From assembly GCF_030656345.1 (NCBI RefSeq), contig NZ_JAUSNR010000015.1:1-64000 (forward strand): 64,000 nucleotides of DNA, in the 5' to 3' direction. Under the pieces are notes generated by a model. That model saw only the letters and a program-made list of their open reading frames with translations. It was not told where the DNA came from and made no database searches. Positions 50,484 to 59,987 of the stretch are shown here, one piece after another. The stretch is from Pseudotabrizicola sp. (GTDB lineage Bacteria > Pseudomonadota > Alphaproteobacteria > Rhodobacterales > Rhodobacteraceae). Position 1 is the stretch's first letter, and every line of letters begins with the position of its first letter. A program made the translations under genes and the position numbers.

Positions 50484-51709
50484 ACAGCTCCACCGCCTCC
50501 ACCAGCCCCGCCGGTTTCTCGCTGCCGCGCAACGCACCCGCCGCCGCCCGCACCACGCTGCAACTGTTGCAGCGCCTGGTGCACGGCAGCCTCACGCTGC
50601 AACTGCCCGATGGTTCCGTGCAGCGCTTCGGCCAGGTCGACGGCCCGCACGCGAGCATGAAGCTCAACAACTGGAACGTGTGCTCGGCCTCGCTCAAGTC
50701 GGGCGACATCGGCTTTGCCGAAACCTACATCGCCGGCGACTGGACAACATCGAACCTGCCCGCGCTGCTCTCGCTGATGGTGGCCAACCGCCGCGAGGTG
50801 GAAGACGTGATCTACGGCTCGTGGCTCGGGCGTTTTGCCTACCGCGTCAAGCACCTGCTCAACCGCAACAGCAAGACCAACAGCCGCAAGAACATCCACG
50901 CCCACTACGACCTGGGCAACGCGTTCTACGGCCTGTGGCTGGACGACACGATGAATTACTCGTCGGCCCTGTTCGAGAGCCCCGACCAGACCATGGAGGC
51001 CGCGCAGCACGCCAAGGTGCGCCGAGCGCTGCGCATGACCGACGTGAAGCCGGGCGACCGCGTGCTGGAGATCGGTTGCGGCTGGGGCGCGCTGGCCGAG
51101 AAGGCCACCACCGAGTTCGACGCGCACGTCACGGGTGTGACCTTGTCCACCGAGCAGCTGGAATTCGCCAACGAGCGCATGCAGCGCCTTGGCTGCGCGG
51201 ACCGGGCCGATCTGCGCCTGCAGGACTACCGCGACATCAACGACGCACCGTTCGACGCAATCTGCTCTATCGAGATGGTGGAGGCCGTGGGCCGCGAGTA
51301 CTGGCCGACCTACTTCCAGACCGTTGCCCGCCTGCTCAAGCCCGGAGGCAAGGCCTGCGTGCAGAGCATCGTGATCGACGACGAACACTTCGAGCGCTAC
51401 ATCAAGGGCACCGACTTCATCCAGCAGTACGTGTTCCCCGGCGGCTGCCTGCCGTGCCCGAGCGAGTTCCGCGCGCAGGCCGCCAAGGCCGGCCTGGAGG
51501 TGGTGGACGAATTCGCCTTTGGCCTGGACTACGCCCGCACGCTGTCCATCTGGCGCGAACGTTTCCTGCACGAGCAGGAACGGGTGTTGCAGCTCGGCTT
51601 TGACCAACGTTTCCTGCGCATCTGGGAGTTCTACCTGGCGTACTGCGAAGCCGCCTTCGAGCAGGGCAGCACCGACGTGGTCCAGTACACCTTGCGCAAG
51701 CCGGTTTGA
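50480..51709 (+). CDS. Cyclopropane-fatty-acyl-phospholipid synthase family methyltransferase
   Basis: A 409-residue SAM-dependent methyltransferase. The SAM site is GDRVLEIGCGWGALAEKA, preceded by the CFA-typical IHAHYDLGNAFYGLWLDDTM and followed by SIEMVEAVGREYWPTYF, FIQQYVFPGGCLP and a C-terminal family block. It methylates a double bond in phospholipid acyl chains. In photooxidative-stress operons such enzymes are linked to furan or cyclopropane fatty acids. It overlaps DUF1365 by ATGA; a 10-nt gap follows. Confidence 0.92.
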   Translation: MNSSTASTSPAGFSLPRNAPAAARTTLQLLQRLVHGSLTLQLPDGSVQRFGQVDGPHASMKLNNWNVCSASLKSGDIGFAETYIAGDWTTSNLPALLSLMVANRREVEDVIYGSWLGRFAYRVKHLLNRNSKTNSRKNIHAHYDLGNAFYGLWLDDTMNYSSALFESPDQTMEAAQHAKVRRALRMTDVKPGDRVLEIGCGWGALAEKATTEFDAHVTGVTLSTEQLEFANERMQRLGCADRADLRLQDYRDINDAPFDAICSIEMVEAVGREYWPTYFQTVARLLKPGGKACVQSIVIDDEHFERYIKGTDFIQQYVFPGGCLPCPSEFRAQAAKAGLEVVDEFAFGLDYARTLSIWRERFLHEQERVLQLGFDQRFLRIWEFYLAYCEAAFEQGSTDVVQYTLRKPV

Positions 51710-51719
51710 GGGCCACACC

Positions 51720-52280
51720 ATGAAGCTCGCCGTCATTTCCTTCGCTCTGATCCTCGGCAGTCTGGCCGGCGCGCCCGCGTTTGCGCAGGCGCCCGAGCCC
51801 ACCCTCAGCGCGGCCCTGCAGGACAAGACTGCTGTGGGCAAAGCGCGGCTGCGCTACTGGGGCTTCGATGTGTACGACGCCAGCCTGTGGGCGCTCCCCG
51901 GCTTCGACGCGGGTCGCTTCGAGAACCAGCGCTTCGGCCTGGAGCTGGCTTACCTGCGGGATTTCAAGGGTGCCGACATTGCCGAGCGATCGATTGGCGA
52001 GATGAAGGACCTGGCCCCCATCGAACCGGCCCAGGCCACGCGGTGGACTCAGGCCATGAGCAGCCTGTTCCCCGATGTGAAGCGCGGCGACCGCATCACC
52101 GGTGTGCACGTGCCCGGCAGCGGCGCGCGCTTCTACTTGAACGGCAGGCTGCTCGGTGAGGTGGCGGACGACGCGTTCTCGCGCCTGTTCTTCGGCATCT
52201 GGCTATCGCCCAAGACCTCGCAGCCGCGCATGCGCGACACGTTGATCCAGGGCATCACCGGCGCGGCCCGCACGCCATGA
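51720..52280 (+). CDS. Chalcone-isomerase-like secreted protein
   Basis: A 186-residue protein with a signal peptide (MKLAVISFALILGSLAGAPA ending FAQA) and the chalcone-isomerase-like fold of bacterial periplasmic members: KARLRYWGFDVYDASLWALP, FGLELAYLRDFKGADIAERS and GARFYLNGRLLGEVADDAFS. Bacterial members probably bind fatty acids rather than flavonoids. Its placement between a CFA enzyme and a transporter fits a lipid role. It overlaps the transporter gene by ATGA. Confidence 0.82.
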   Translation: MKLAVISFALILGSLAGAPAFAQAPEPTLSAALQDKTAVGKARLRYWGFDVYDASLWALPGFDAGRFENQRFGLELAYLRDFKGADIAERSIGEMKDLAPIEPAQATRWTQAMSSLFPDVKRGDRITGVHVPGSGARFYLNGRLLGEVADDAFSRLFFGIWLSPKTSQPRMRDTLIQGITGAARTP

Positions 52281-53620
52281 CCTCGGCGGCAGCCACCCCG
52301 GTTGAGCCGGCCAGCCGCTTCATCGGCGCGGGTGCCTGGCGGCGCGGCTTGGGCTACGGACTGCTCGGCCTGCCGCTGGCCTTCGTGGCGCTGCCGCTGT
52401 ATGTGATCCTGCCCAACCACTACGCCCGCGAATTTGGCGCACCGCTGGCCCTGCTCGGCCTCGTGTTGCTGGCCGCGCGCCTGGTGGACGCGGTGCTCGA
52501 TCCGATCATCGGGCGCTGGTGCGACCGCCTCTTTTCGCGCTCCATTGCCGCCGTGCTCGCAGCATCCGCCGTGGCTGCGGTGGTGTTGGCGCTGGGGCTG
52601 TGGGGCTTGCTGTTTCCGCCCACGGCCGTGCGTGAGGCAGGCACCACCGTGCTGCTGGCATGGGCCGGCCTGCTGATGGCCATCACCTACACCGCCTACA
52701 GCGTGGTGGCCGTCGCCCACCAGTCGTGGGGCGCGCGCCTGGGCGGCAACGAAGCGCAGCGCAGCCGCGTGGTGGCGTGGCGCGAAGGTTTGTCCCTGCT
52801 GGGCGTGTTGATCGCTGCAGTGCTGCCGGCCACGCTCGGCTTGGGCGCGACCGTCTCCACCTTCGCCGTCTTGCTCACGCTGGGCTGGTGGGCGTGGAGC
52901 CGCTCGGCCACACCGATCGCATTGAAAGCCGCGGGGCCCGTCCTGAAGCTCGGCGCCTCACCCTTGCGCCAACCCGCATTTTTGCGCCTGCTCGCGGTGT
53001 TCGTGATCAACGGCACCGCCAGCGCCGTGCCCGCCACGCTGGTGCTGTTCTTCGTGCAGGACCGCCTGCAGGCCTCGCCCTCGGTGGAGCCCGCGTTTCT
53101 CGCCACCTACTTCCTGTTTGCTGCGCTGTCGATTCCGCTTTGGGTGCGGCTGGTCGGGCGCATCGGCCTGGCGCGCACCTGGCTGGTGGGCATGGCGCTG
53201 GCCGTGGCGGTGTTCATCTGGGCCGCCACGCTGGGTGCGGGCGACGTGGTGCCTTTCCTCATCGTCTGCGCGCTCTCCGGCATTGCCCTGGGCACCGACC
53301 TCACCCTGCCCAGCGCCATGCTCGCCGGCCTCATCGGCCAGCTGGGTGAACGCGGTCAGCGCGAAGGCGCCTACTTCGGCTGGTGGAGCTTTGCCACCAA
53401 GCTCAACCTGGCGCTGGCCGCCGGTCTGGCGCTACCGCTACTCGCGCTGTTCGGCTACGAGCCCGGCGCACGCGACCCGGCCGCCCTGCAGACGCTGACC
53501 ATCGCCTACTGCCTGCTGCCCTGTGTGCTCAAGCTGCTGGCCGGCAGCGCGCTCTACGCGCTTGTGATCCGGCCCGAGCAGCGCGCGGCCCTGCTTCCGC
53601 AAACATCCACCACTTCCTGA
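52277..53620 (+). CDS. MFS/GPH-type transporter in lipid operon
   Basis: A 447-residue protein with about 12 membrane segments and MFS_2-type motifs: LLAARLVDAVLDPIIGRWCD in the loop after segment 2, AITYTAYSVVAVAHQSWGAR and FGWWSFATKLNLALAAGLAL. The substrate is unknown; members near CFA/DUF1365 genes are often annotated as sugar or lipid transporters. It overlaps the preceding gene by ATGA, with 9 nt before the next. Confidence 0.82.
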   Translation: MTSAAATPVEPASRFIGAGAWRRGLGYGLLGLPLAFVALPLYVILPNHYAREFGAPLALLGLVLLAARLVDAVLDPIIGRWCDRLFSRSIAAVLAASAVAAVVLALGLWGLLFPPTAVREAGTTVLLAWAGLLMAITYTAYSVVAVAHQSWGARLGGNEAQRSRVVAWREGLSLLGVLIAAVLPATLGLGATVSTFAVLLTLGWWAWSRSATPIALKAAGPVLKLGASPLRQPAFLRLLAVFVINGTASAVPATLVLFFVQDRLQASPSVEPAFLATYFLFAALSIPLWVRLVGRIGLARTWLVGMALAVAVFIWAATLGAGDVVPFLIVCALSGIALGTDLTLPSAMLAGLIGQLGERGQREGAYFGWWSFATKLNLALAAGLALPLLALFGYEPGARDPAALQTLTIAYCLLPCVLKLLAGSALYALVIRPEQRAALLPQTSTTS

Positions 53621-53629
53621 GACCCCACC

Positions 53630-54169
53630 ATGCAAAGACGACTCTTGCTCGCCGCCGGCATCACCTCCGCTGCCGCCCTCGCGGGCTGTGCCGGCCCGCA
53701 GATCGGCCAGTACGCGAGCGAAAAGCCGCTGCTCGATCTGCGCACCTATTTCAACGGCACGCTGGACGCCTACGGCGTGTTCACCGACCGCTCGGGTGCG
53801 GTGGTCAAGCGCTTCACCGTGGTGATGGTCTGCACCTGGAACGGCGACGACGGCGTGCTGGACGAGACCTTCAACTACAGCGACGGCACCACCGGCAAGC
53901 GCATCTGGCGCATGAAGCACCTGGGCAACGGGCAGTTCAGCGGCACGGCCGACGACGTGGTGGGCACCGCGCGTGGCGAACAGAAAGGCAACGCCTTCCG
54001 CTGGGGTTACACCTTGCTGTTGCCCGTCGATGGCAAAACCTACGAGGTGCAGTTCGACGACTGGATGTACCTGATGGATGAGCGTGTGATGCTCAACAAG
54101 GCAGAAATGAGCAAGTTCGGCATCCGCCTCGGTGAGGTCACTCTGTCGTTCGTGAGGCGCGCGCCATGA
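53630..54169 (+). CDS. DUF3833 lipoprotein
   Basis: A 179-residue lipoprotein with a lipobox (AALAGC) and the DUF3833 features LLDLRTYFNGTLDAYGVFTD, FNYSDGTTGKRIWRMK and DDWMYLMDERVMLNKAEMSK. The family is predicted to be lipid-binding and co-occurs with CFA/DUF1365 genes. It overlaps the SDR gene by ATGA. Function unproven. Confidence 0.87.
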   Translation: MQRRLLLAAGITSAAALAGCAGPQIGQYASEKPLLDLRTYFNGTLDAYGVFTDRSGAVVKRFTVVMVCTWNGDDGVLDETFNYSDGTTGKRIWRMKHLGNGQFSGTADDVVGTARGEQKGNAFRWGYTLLLPVDGKTYEVQFDDWMYLMDERVMLNKAEMSKFGIRLGEVTLSFVRRAP

Positions 54170-55032
54170 GCACGCCGCGCGCATTCGTCGAGTCGCCGAT
54201 GCCGGCCGCCACCGTGGCACCCGCCCCGCGCGGCTTCACGCTGTTCAAGCCCATGAACCCGCCCATCACCGACTGGCGTGGCCTGCGCGTGTGGCTGGTC
54301 GGCGCCTCCAGCGGCATTGGTGAGGCCACTGCCTCGGCCCTGCACGCGCGCGGCGCGCAGGTGTTGGTGTCGGCACGCAGTCGCGAAGCACTGGACCGCT
54401 TCGTTCTCAACCACCCGCCGCAGCACGGCGTGACCGCACAAGCCTGGCCACTCGACGTGACCGACGCGGATGCGGTCACGGCCACCGCCCGCGAGATCCT
54501 GGCCCAGGGGCCGCTCGATCTGGTGGTGTACTGCGCCGGCCATTACCGCGAAATGCGCGCCACCGAAATGGACATGGCCGATCTCAAGCGGCACATGGAC
54601 ATCAACTACATCGGAGCGCTGCACGTTATGGATGCGGTGGTGCCGGCCATGAGCACACGTGGCAAAGGCCACATCAGCCTCATCAGCAGCGTGGCGGGTT
54701 TCCGCGGCCTGCCCAAGAGCCTGGCCTACGGTCCGACCAAGGCCGCACTCACCAACCTGGCGGAGAACCTCTACCTCGATCTGGAGCCACTGGGCATGGG
54801 CGTGAGCGTGGTGCATCCTGGTTTCGTGCAGACGCCGCTGACGGCGCAAAACGACTTCACCATGCCCGCACTCATCACGCCGCCGCAAGCCGCGCAGGCC
54901 ATGATCGACGATTGGGGCCGGGGCGTGTTTGAAGTGCACTACCCCAAGCGCTTCACGCGCTGGATGAAGCTCATGCGCCTCTTGCCCTACCGCGCCTACT
55001 TTCCCGCGGTGCGCCGCGCCACCGGCCTGTGA
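54166..55032 (+). CDS. Short-chain dehydrogenase/reductase
   Basis: A 288-residue SDR. The cofactor site is WLVGASSGIGEATASALHAR and the active-site residues are Ser in SLISSVAGFRG and Tyr-x3-Lys in YGPTKAALTNLAENLYLDLE. NNAG is replaced by YCAGHY. It may reduce or oxidise a fatty-acid-derived group in the same pathway. A long N-terminal extension of about 40 residues precedes the Rossmann fold. It overlaps both neighbours by 4 nt (ATGA and GTGA). Confidence 0.88.
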   Translation: MSTPRAFVESPMPAATVAPAPRGFTLFKPMNPPITDWRGLRVWLVGASSGIGEATASALHARGAQVLVSARSREALDRFVLNHPPQHGVTAQAWPLDVTDADAVTATAREILAQGPLDLVVYCAGHYREMRATEMDMADLKRHMDINYIGALHVMDAVVPAMSTRGKGHISLISSVAGFRGLPKSLAYGPTKAALTNLAENLYLDLEPLGMGVSVVHPGFVQTPLTAQNDFTMPALITPPQAAQAMIDDWGRGVFEVHYPKRFTRWMKLMRLLPYRAYFPAVRRATGL

Positions 55033-55469
55033 GCAGCGACACCCGCGCAGCGGTCGACCGCCTCTGCGCGTACTTCGAGACGATCTCGCCGCAATCGGTG
55101 GCGAGCATCGGCGAGTTCTATACAGCGGATGCGCGCTTCAAGGACCCGTTCAACGAGGTGCACGGCATCCCCGCGATCGAGCAGGTGTTCAGGCACATGT
55201 TCGAGAGCCTGCACGAGCCGCGCTTCGTGGTGAGCAGCCGCATTGTGGACGGCACGCAGTGCTTTCTGGTGTGGGAGTTCCGCTTTCGCTTCAAGCGTTT
55301 TGACACCACCACCGAACAGGTGGTGCGTGGCGGCTCGCACCTGGTGTTGACAGCCGACGGCTTGATCAGCGACCACCGCGACTACTGGGACGCAGCGGAA
55401 GAGCTCTACGAAAAACTGCCCGTGGTGGGCAGCTTGATGCGCTGGCTCAAACGAAGAGCCAACACCTGA
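55029..55469 (+). CDS. NTF2/SnoaL-like protein
   Basis: A 146-residue protein from a GTG start overlapping the SDR stop. It has the NTF2-like cone fold: LCAYFETISPQSVASIGEFY, TADARFKDPFNEVHGIPAIE and GLISDHRDYWDAAEELYEKL. This family is often the last gene in such lipid operons. It is likely a small enzyme or binding protein acting on the same substrate; no catalytic assignment is possible. Confidence 0.85.
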   Translation: MSSDTRAAVDRLCAYFETISPQSVASIGEFYTADARFKDPFNEVHGIPAIEQVFRHMFESLHEPRFVVSSRIVDGTQCFLVWEFRFRFKRFDTTTEQVVRGGSHLVLTADGLISDHRDYWDAAEELYEKLPVVGSLMRWLKRRANT

Positions 55470-55475
55470 GCGCAA

Positions 55476-56090
55476 TCAATCCGGCTTCGTGTCGACGAAG
55501 CTTGGGCGCTGGTTAAGTTTCTCGGCCAGACGCGCGAGGTTCGGGTACGGCGTGCGCCAGTCGATCACCGGGAAGCGGAAGTCCAGGTAACCCAGCGCAC
55601 AACCCACGGCCACATCCGACAGGCTGAAGTGGATGCCCGAGCAGAAAGGCTTTTCGCCCAGGCCCTGGCTCATGCTTTTCAGGCTCGCTTCAATCTTGGC
55701 CATCTGGCGGTCGATCCAGGCGTCGCTGCGCTGCTCGCCGGTGCGTCCGGGCCAGGTGGATTCCAGGCGCGCGAGGATGGCGGCGTCGAGCAGGCCATCG
55801 GCCAGGGCTTCCCAGGTCTTCACCTCGGCGCGTTCGCGGCCTTGTGTCGGGATCAGCTTGCCCACCGGCGAGAGCGTGTCGAGGTATTCCACGATCACGC
55901 GCGAATCGAACACCGCTTCGCCGCCTTCCATGACCAGGCAGGGCACCTTGCCCAGCGGGTTGGAGGTGGCGATCTGGGTGTCGGCCGACCACACGTCTTC
56001 GAGGATGAACTGGTAATCCAGCTTCTTCTCGGCCATGACGACGCGCACTTTGCGCACGTAAGGGCTGGGGATGGCGCCGATGAGTTTCAT
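55476..56090 (-). CDS. Glutathione S-transferase family protein
   Basis: A 204-residue protein starting MKLIGAIPSPYVRKVRVVMA, a typical thioredoxin-like GST N-terminus with the SPYVRK active-site segment, followed by NPLGKVPCLVMEGGEAVFDS (cis-Pro) and an all-helical C-terminal domain with LSDVAVGCALGYLDFRFPVI. The ATG at 56090 is chosen over longer upstream frames that lack homology. Converges with the NTF2-like gene and is divergent from purB. Confidence 0.9.
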   Translation of the reverse strand: MKLIGAIPSPYVRKVRVVMAEKKLDYQFILEDVWSADTQIATSNPLGKVPCLVMEGGEAVFDSRVIVEYLDTLSPVGKLIPTQGRERAEVKTWEALADGLLDAAILARLESTWPGRTGEQRSDAWIDRQMAKIEASLKSMSQGLGEKPFCSGIHFSLSDVAVGCALGYLDFRFPVIDWRTPYPNLARLAEKLNQRPSFVDTKPD

Positions 56091-56137
56091 GGAGGACAGG
56101 TGGGTGAAGACGGTTGCCCGTGGGAAGGCGATTTTAG

Positions 56138-57637
<1,500 letters not shown>

Positions 57638-57755
57638 CGCCGAAGTCGCCCGACACCAAGGCTTGACCTGCCTCAAACGGTCGGCAGCCCCACGCCCTTG
57701 GAGTCCGGCGAGCGCACATCCCGCGCGACTCCGGAGCTGCTGACCATCGGCCTGC

Positions 57756-58236
57756 TACTTCCCACCGAGCAAGCTGTCCGCGATCCTGGCCTCGCACGCG
57801 GATCCGGACATCATCGCCTCGCTGGACCGCTGGATGACCAGCACCCAGGCCATGCTGTACATCTCACGCCTGTGGGAGCGCTTCGCGCCGCATTTCTGCA
57901 AGCCCGGCAAGACACAGGGCCATATCGTCGGCCTCCCCGACCCGGGCCGGCGACCTGGGCGTGTCGATGGCCTCGTCGGCCGATGCCGCCTGCATGGTCA
58001 CTTCGCTGGCGGGGCACATTCCCCGAATGGAACGCTTTCATCGGCGCTACATGGTGTCGGGCAAGGTGCTGCGCCTGTGGGCCCACATGGCGCGCACGCT
58101 GCCGATCCGCATGATCGTGCCGCAGCACGGCGCACCGCTGGCAGGCGCGGCCGTGGGCGAGTTCATCGACTGGGTGAGTGACTTCAGCTGTCGCGTGGAC
58201 CACCTGACCCAGGCCAACTACACCGTCCCGGCGTGA
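57756..58236 (+). pseudogene. Broken MBL-fold (diiron, ODP-type) metallo-hydrolase gene
   Basis: In one frame from 57756 the translation reads YFPPSKLSAILASHADPDII then ASLDRWMTSTQAMLYISRLW. After about 57940 homology continues in the +1 frame as GDLGVSMASSADAA, then FHRRYMVSGKVLRLWAHMAR and IRMIVPQHGAPLAGAAVGEF, ending at 58236. The normal segment between PDPG and GDLGVS, with part of the metal site, is missing, and the N-terminus is absent. It is therefore a frameshifted, internally deleted remnant. Confidence 0.7.
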
Positions 58237-58251
58237 GCCGAGCTGGTCATA

Positions 58252-58653
58252 TCAACGGGCGCGCTCCGCGTAGCGGTTGAAGCGCCAGGCGTCGTCTTCG
58301 ATGGTGATGCGGCGCCAGGTGGCGCGCTTCTCGCCGGGCGACATCTCGGTCCAGCGCTGCACCTCGTCAAAAAGGCGGCCGCAGCCCTTGCACACTTCGT
58401 CGCCCTGGCTGGTGGAGCAGATGGCAATACACGGTGTGTCGGGCGTGGTGTCGTACCAGGCCAGCCAGGCTTCGTGTGCGGCGGCTGGCAAGGTGGCTTC
58501 GTCTGCCTCGACTTCGTGAAAGAACACCATCAGGGCGTACACCTCGGCCAGCGCGCGCGTGGGTTTGGGCAAGGAAACGCCGTCGGGCGACGGAGACTTG
58601 TCGCGCCAGTGGTTGATCGCGGCTTCAATGTCGGTGATGTGGATGCCGGCCAT
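58252..58653 (-). CDS. DUF3717/DUF1289 fusion protein
   Basis: A 133-residue protein starting MAGIHITDIEAAINHWRDKS (DUF3717, about residues 1-75), followed by DUF1289 with the cysteine pattern PCIAICSTSQGDEVCKGCGR and WTEMSPGEKRATWRRI. The Cys residues suggest a small metal or Fe-S site. Function unknown. The ATG at 58653 begins exactly at the DUF3717 start; a longer upstream frame has no homology. Confidence 0.82.
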   Translation of the reverse strand: MAGIHITDIEAAINHWRDKSPSPDGVSLPKPTRALAEVYALMVFFHEVEADEATLPAAAHEAWLAWYDTTPDTPCIAICSTSQGDEVCKGCGRLFDEVQRWTEMSPGEKRATWRRITIEDDAWRFNRYAERAR

Positions 58654-58869
58654 GGGGGTCTCTTGAGGGAGGCCGATGATAGCCAGATCGGCCTGCCTCC
58701 GGCGCGCAGGGGTCATCGTTTCGCGGCTGCTGTGGGAACTGCTTACTGGGGCAAATGGGCGCCCACCACTACAATCACGCTCCGGCGCCCGCGCAGGCGA
58801 GTAGGTTGTTCCTGGTCATCACGAGGTGTCTTGCGCCCTGCTCTTCCCAATACTTGACCAAGAAAATTT

Positions 58870-59595
58870 ATGGACTTCCTGACTTCGCTGCCTTTCTGGA
58901 TCGCCCTCGGGCAGATCATCATGATCGACATCCTGCTGGGGGGTGACAACGCGGTCGTGATCGCACTGGCCTGCCGCAAGCTGCCGCCAAAACAACGCAC
59001 CAAAGGCATCATCTGGGGCACGGCGGGTGCCATCGTCCTGCGCGTCATCCTGATTTTCTTCGCCATGACGCTGCTGGCCTTGCCGTGGCTCAAGTTCGTC
59101 GGTGCGATCCTTCTGGTGTGGATTGGTGTCAAGCTGCTCGCGCCTGACGAGGAGGGCCACGGCGAAATGGCCACCAGCGACAAGCTGCTGGCCGCCATCA
59201 AGACCATCATCGTCGCCGACCTGGTGATGAGCGTGGACAACGTGATTGCCATTGCCGGCGCCGCACAGAACGCTGGCGAACACCAGATGTTGCTGGTCGT
59301 GCTGGGCCTGCTGATCTCGATCCCGATCATCGTCTGGGGCAGCCAGCTGGTCATCAAGCTGATGGCCCGCTTCCCGATCATCATCACGGCCGGCGGCATG
59401 CTGCTGGGCTGGATCGCCGGCGGCATGCTGGTGTCCGACCCGGTGATGGCCAACCCGGACAAGTGGCAGTGGATGCTCAAGCTGCCACAGGACGATGTGG
59501 TGAAGTACGGCGCCTCGGTCGCTGGTGCCTTGCTGGTGCTGGTGGTCGGAAAGTACGTGGCCTCGCGCCAGGCCAAGGCCGCTCCGGCACACTGA
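58870..59595 (+). CDS. TerC-family membrane protein
   Basis: A 241-residue protein with seven predicted membrane segments. TerC motifs are IIMIDILLGGDNAVVIALAC and TIIVADLVMSVDNVIAIAGA, each with a conserved Asp-Asn pair in the membrane. TerC/Alx proteins export manganese and help metalate secreted proteins. I looked for a manganese riboswitch in the 153-nt leader and did not see its conserved core. Confidence 0.9.
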   Translation: MDFLTSLPFWIALGQIIMIDILLGGDNAVVIALACRKLPPKQRTKGIIWGTAGAIVLRVILIFFAMTLLALPWLKFVGAILLVWIGVKLLAPDEEGHGEMATSDKLLAAIKTIIVADLVMSVDNVIAIAGAAQNAGEHQMLLVVLGLLISIPIIVWGSQLVIKLMARFPIIITAGGMLLGWIAGGMLVSDPVMANPDKWQWMLKLPQDDVVKYGASVAGALLVLVVGKYVASRQAKAAPAH

Positions 59596-59614
59596 CCAAC
59601 CGGCTGCTGACCCC

Positions 59615-59959
59615 GTGAAGCTCATCCTCAAATGGCTGCTCGCAGCCTGCGCGATGCTGCTGGTGGCCTACCTGTACCCCGGCGTGCAGATCCAGAGCTT
59701 CACCGCCGCGCTCATCGCCGCGGCGGTGATTGGTCTGTTCAACGTGGTGCTGCGCCCGGTGCTGGTGATCCTCACCCTGCCGGTGACGGTGATCACGCTG
59801 GGCTTGTTCCTGTTTGTCATCAACGCGCTGCTGTTCTGGGCCGCGGCCAGCCTCATGGATGGCTTCGGCGTGAACGGCTTCTGGGCCGCCATGCTGGGCT
59901 CACTGATCTACTCGGCGCTCATGCTGGTGGTGGACGCGACGGTCAAAGCCGTTCTCTGA
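59615..59959 (+). CDS. Phage-holin-4-2-like small membrane protein
   Basis: A 114-residue protein from a GTG at 59615 with four predicted membrane helices; the sequence VVLRPVLVILTLPVTVITLG is diagnostic of the PF04020 family. Despite the family name these proteins are usually chromosomal and of unknown function. It begins 19 nt after terC and probably shares its transcript. Confidence 0.85.
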   Translation: MKLILKWLLAACAMLLVAYLYPGVQIQSFTAALIAAAVIGLFNVVLRPVLVILTLPVTVITLGLFLFVINALLFWAAASLMDGFGVNGFWAAMLGSLIYSALMLVVDATVKAVL

Positions 59960-59987
59960 CTGGCCGCTGCGCGGGTCGCAGCCCACC

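Noticed and set aside
57961-58236. A stand-alone 91-residue gene
   Set aside because: It matches only the C-terminal part of an MBL-fold protein, with the rest in another frame upstream, so it is better treated as part of a pseudogene.
58717-58869. Manganese (yybP-ykoY) riboswitch before terC
   Set aside because: The location is typical, but I could not find the conserved paired loops; only a TACAAT-like box near 58774, without a well-placed -35.
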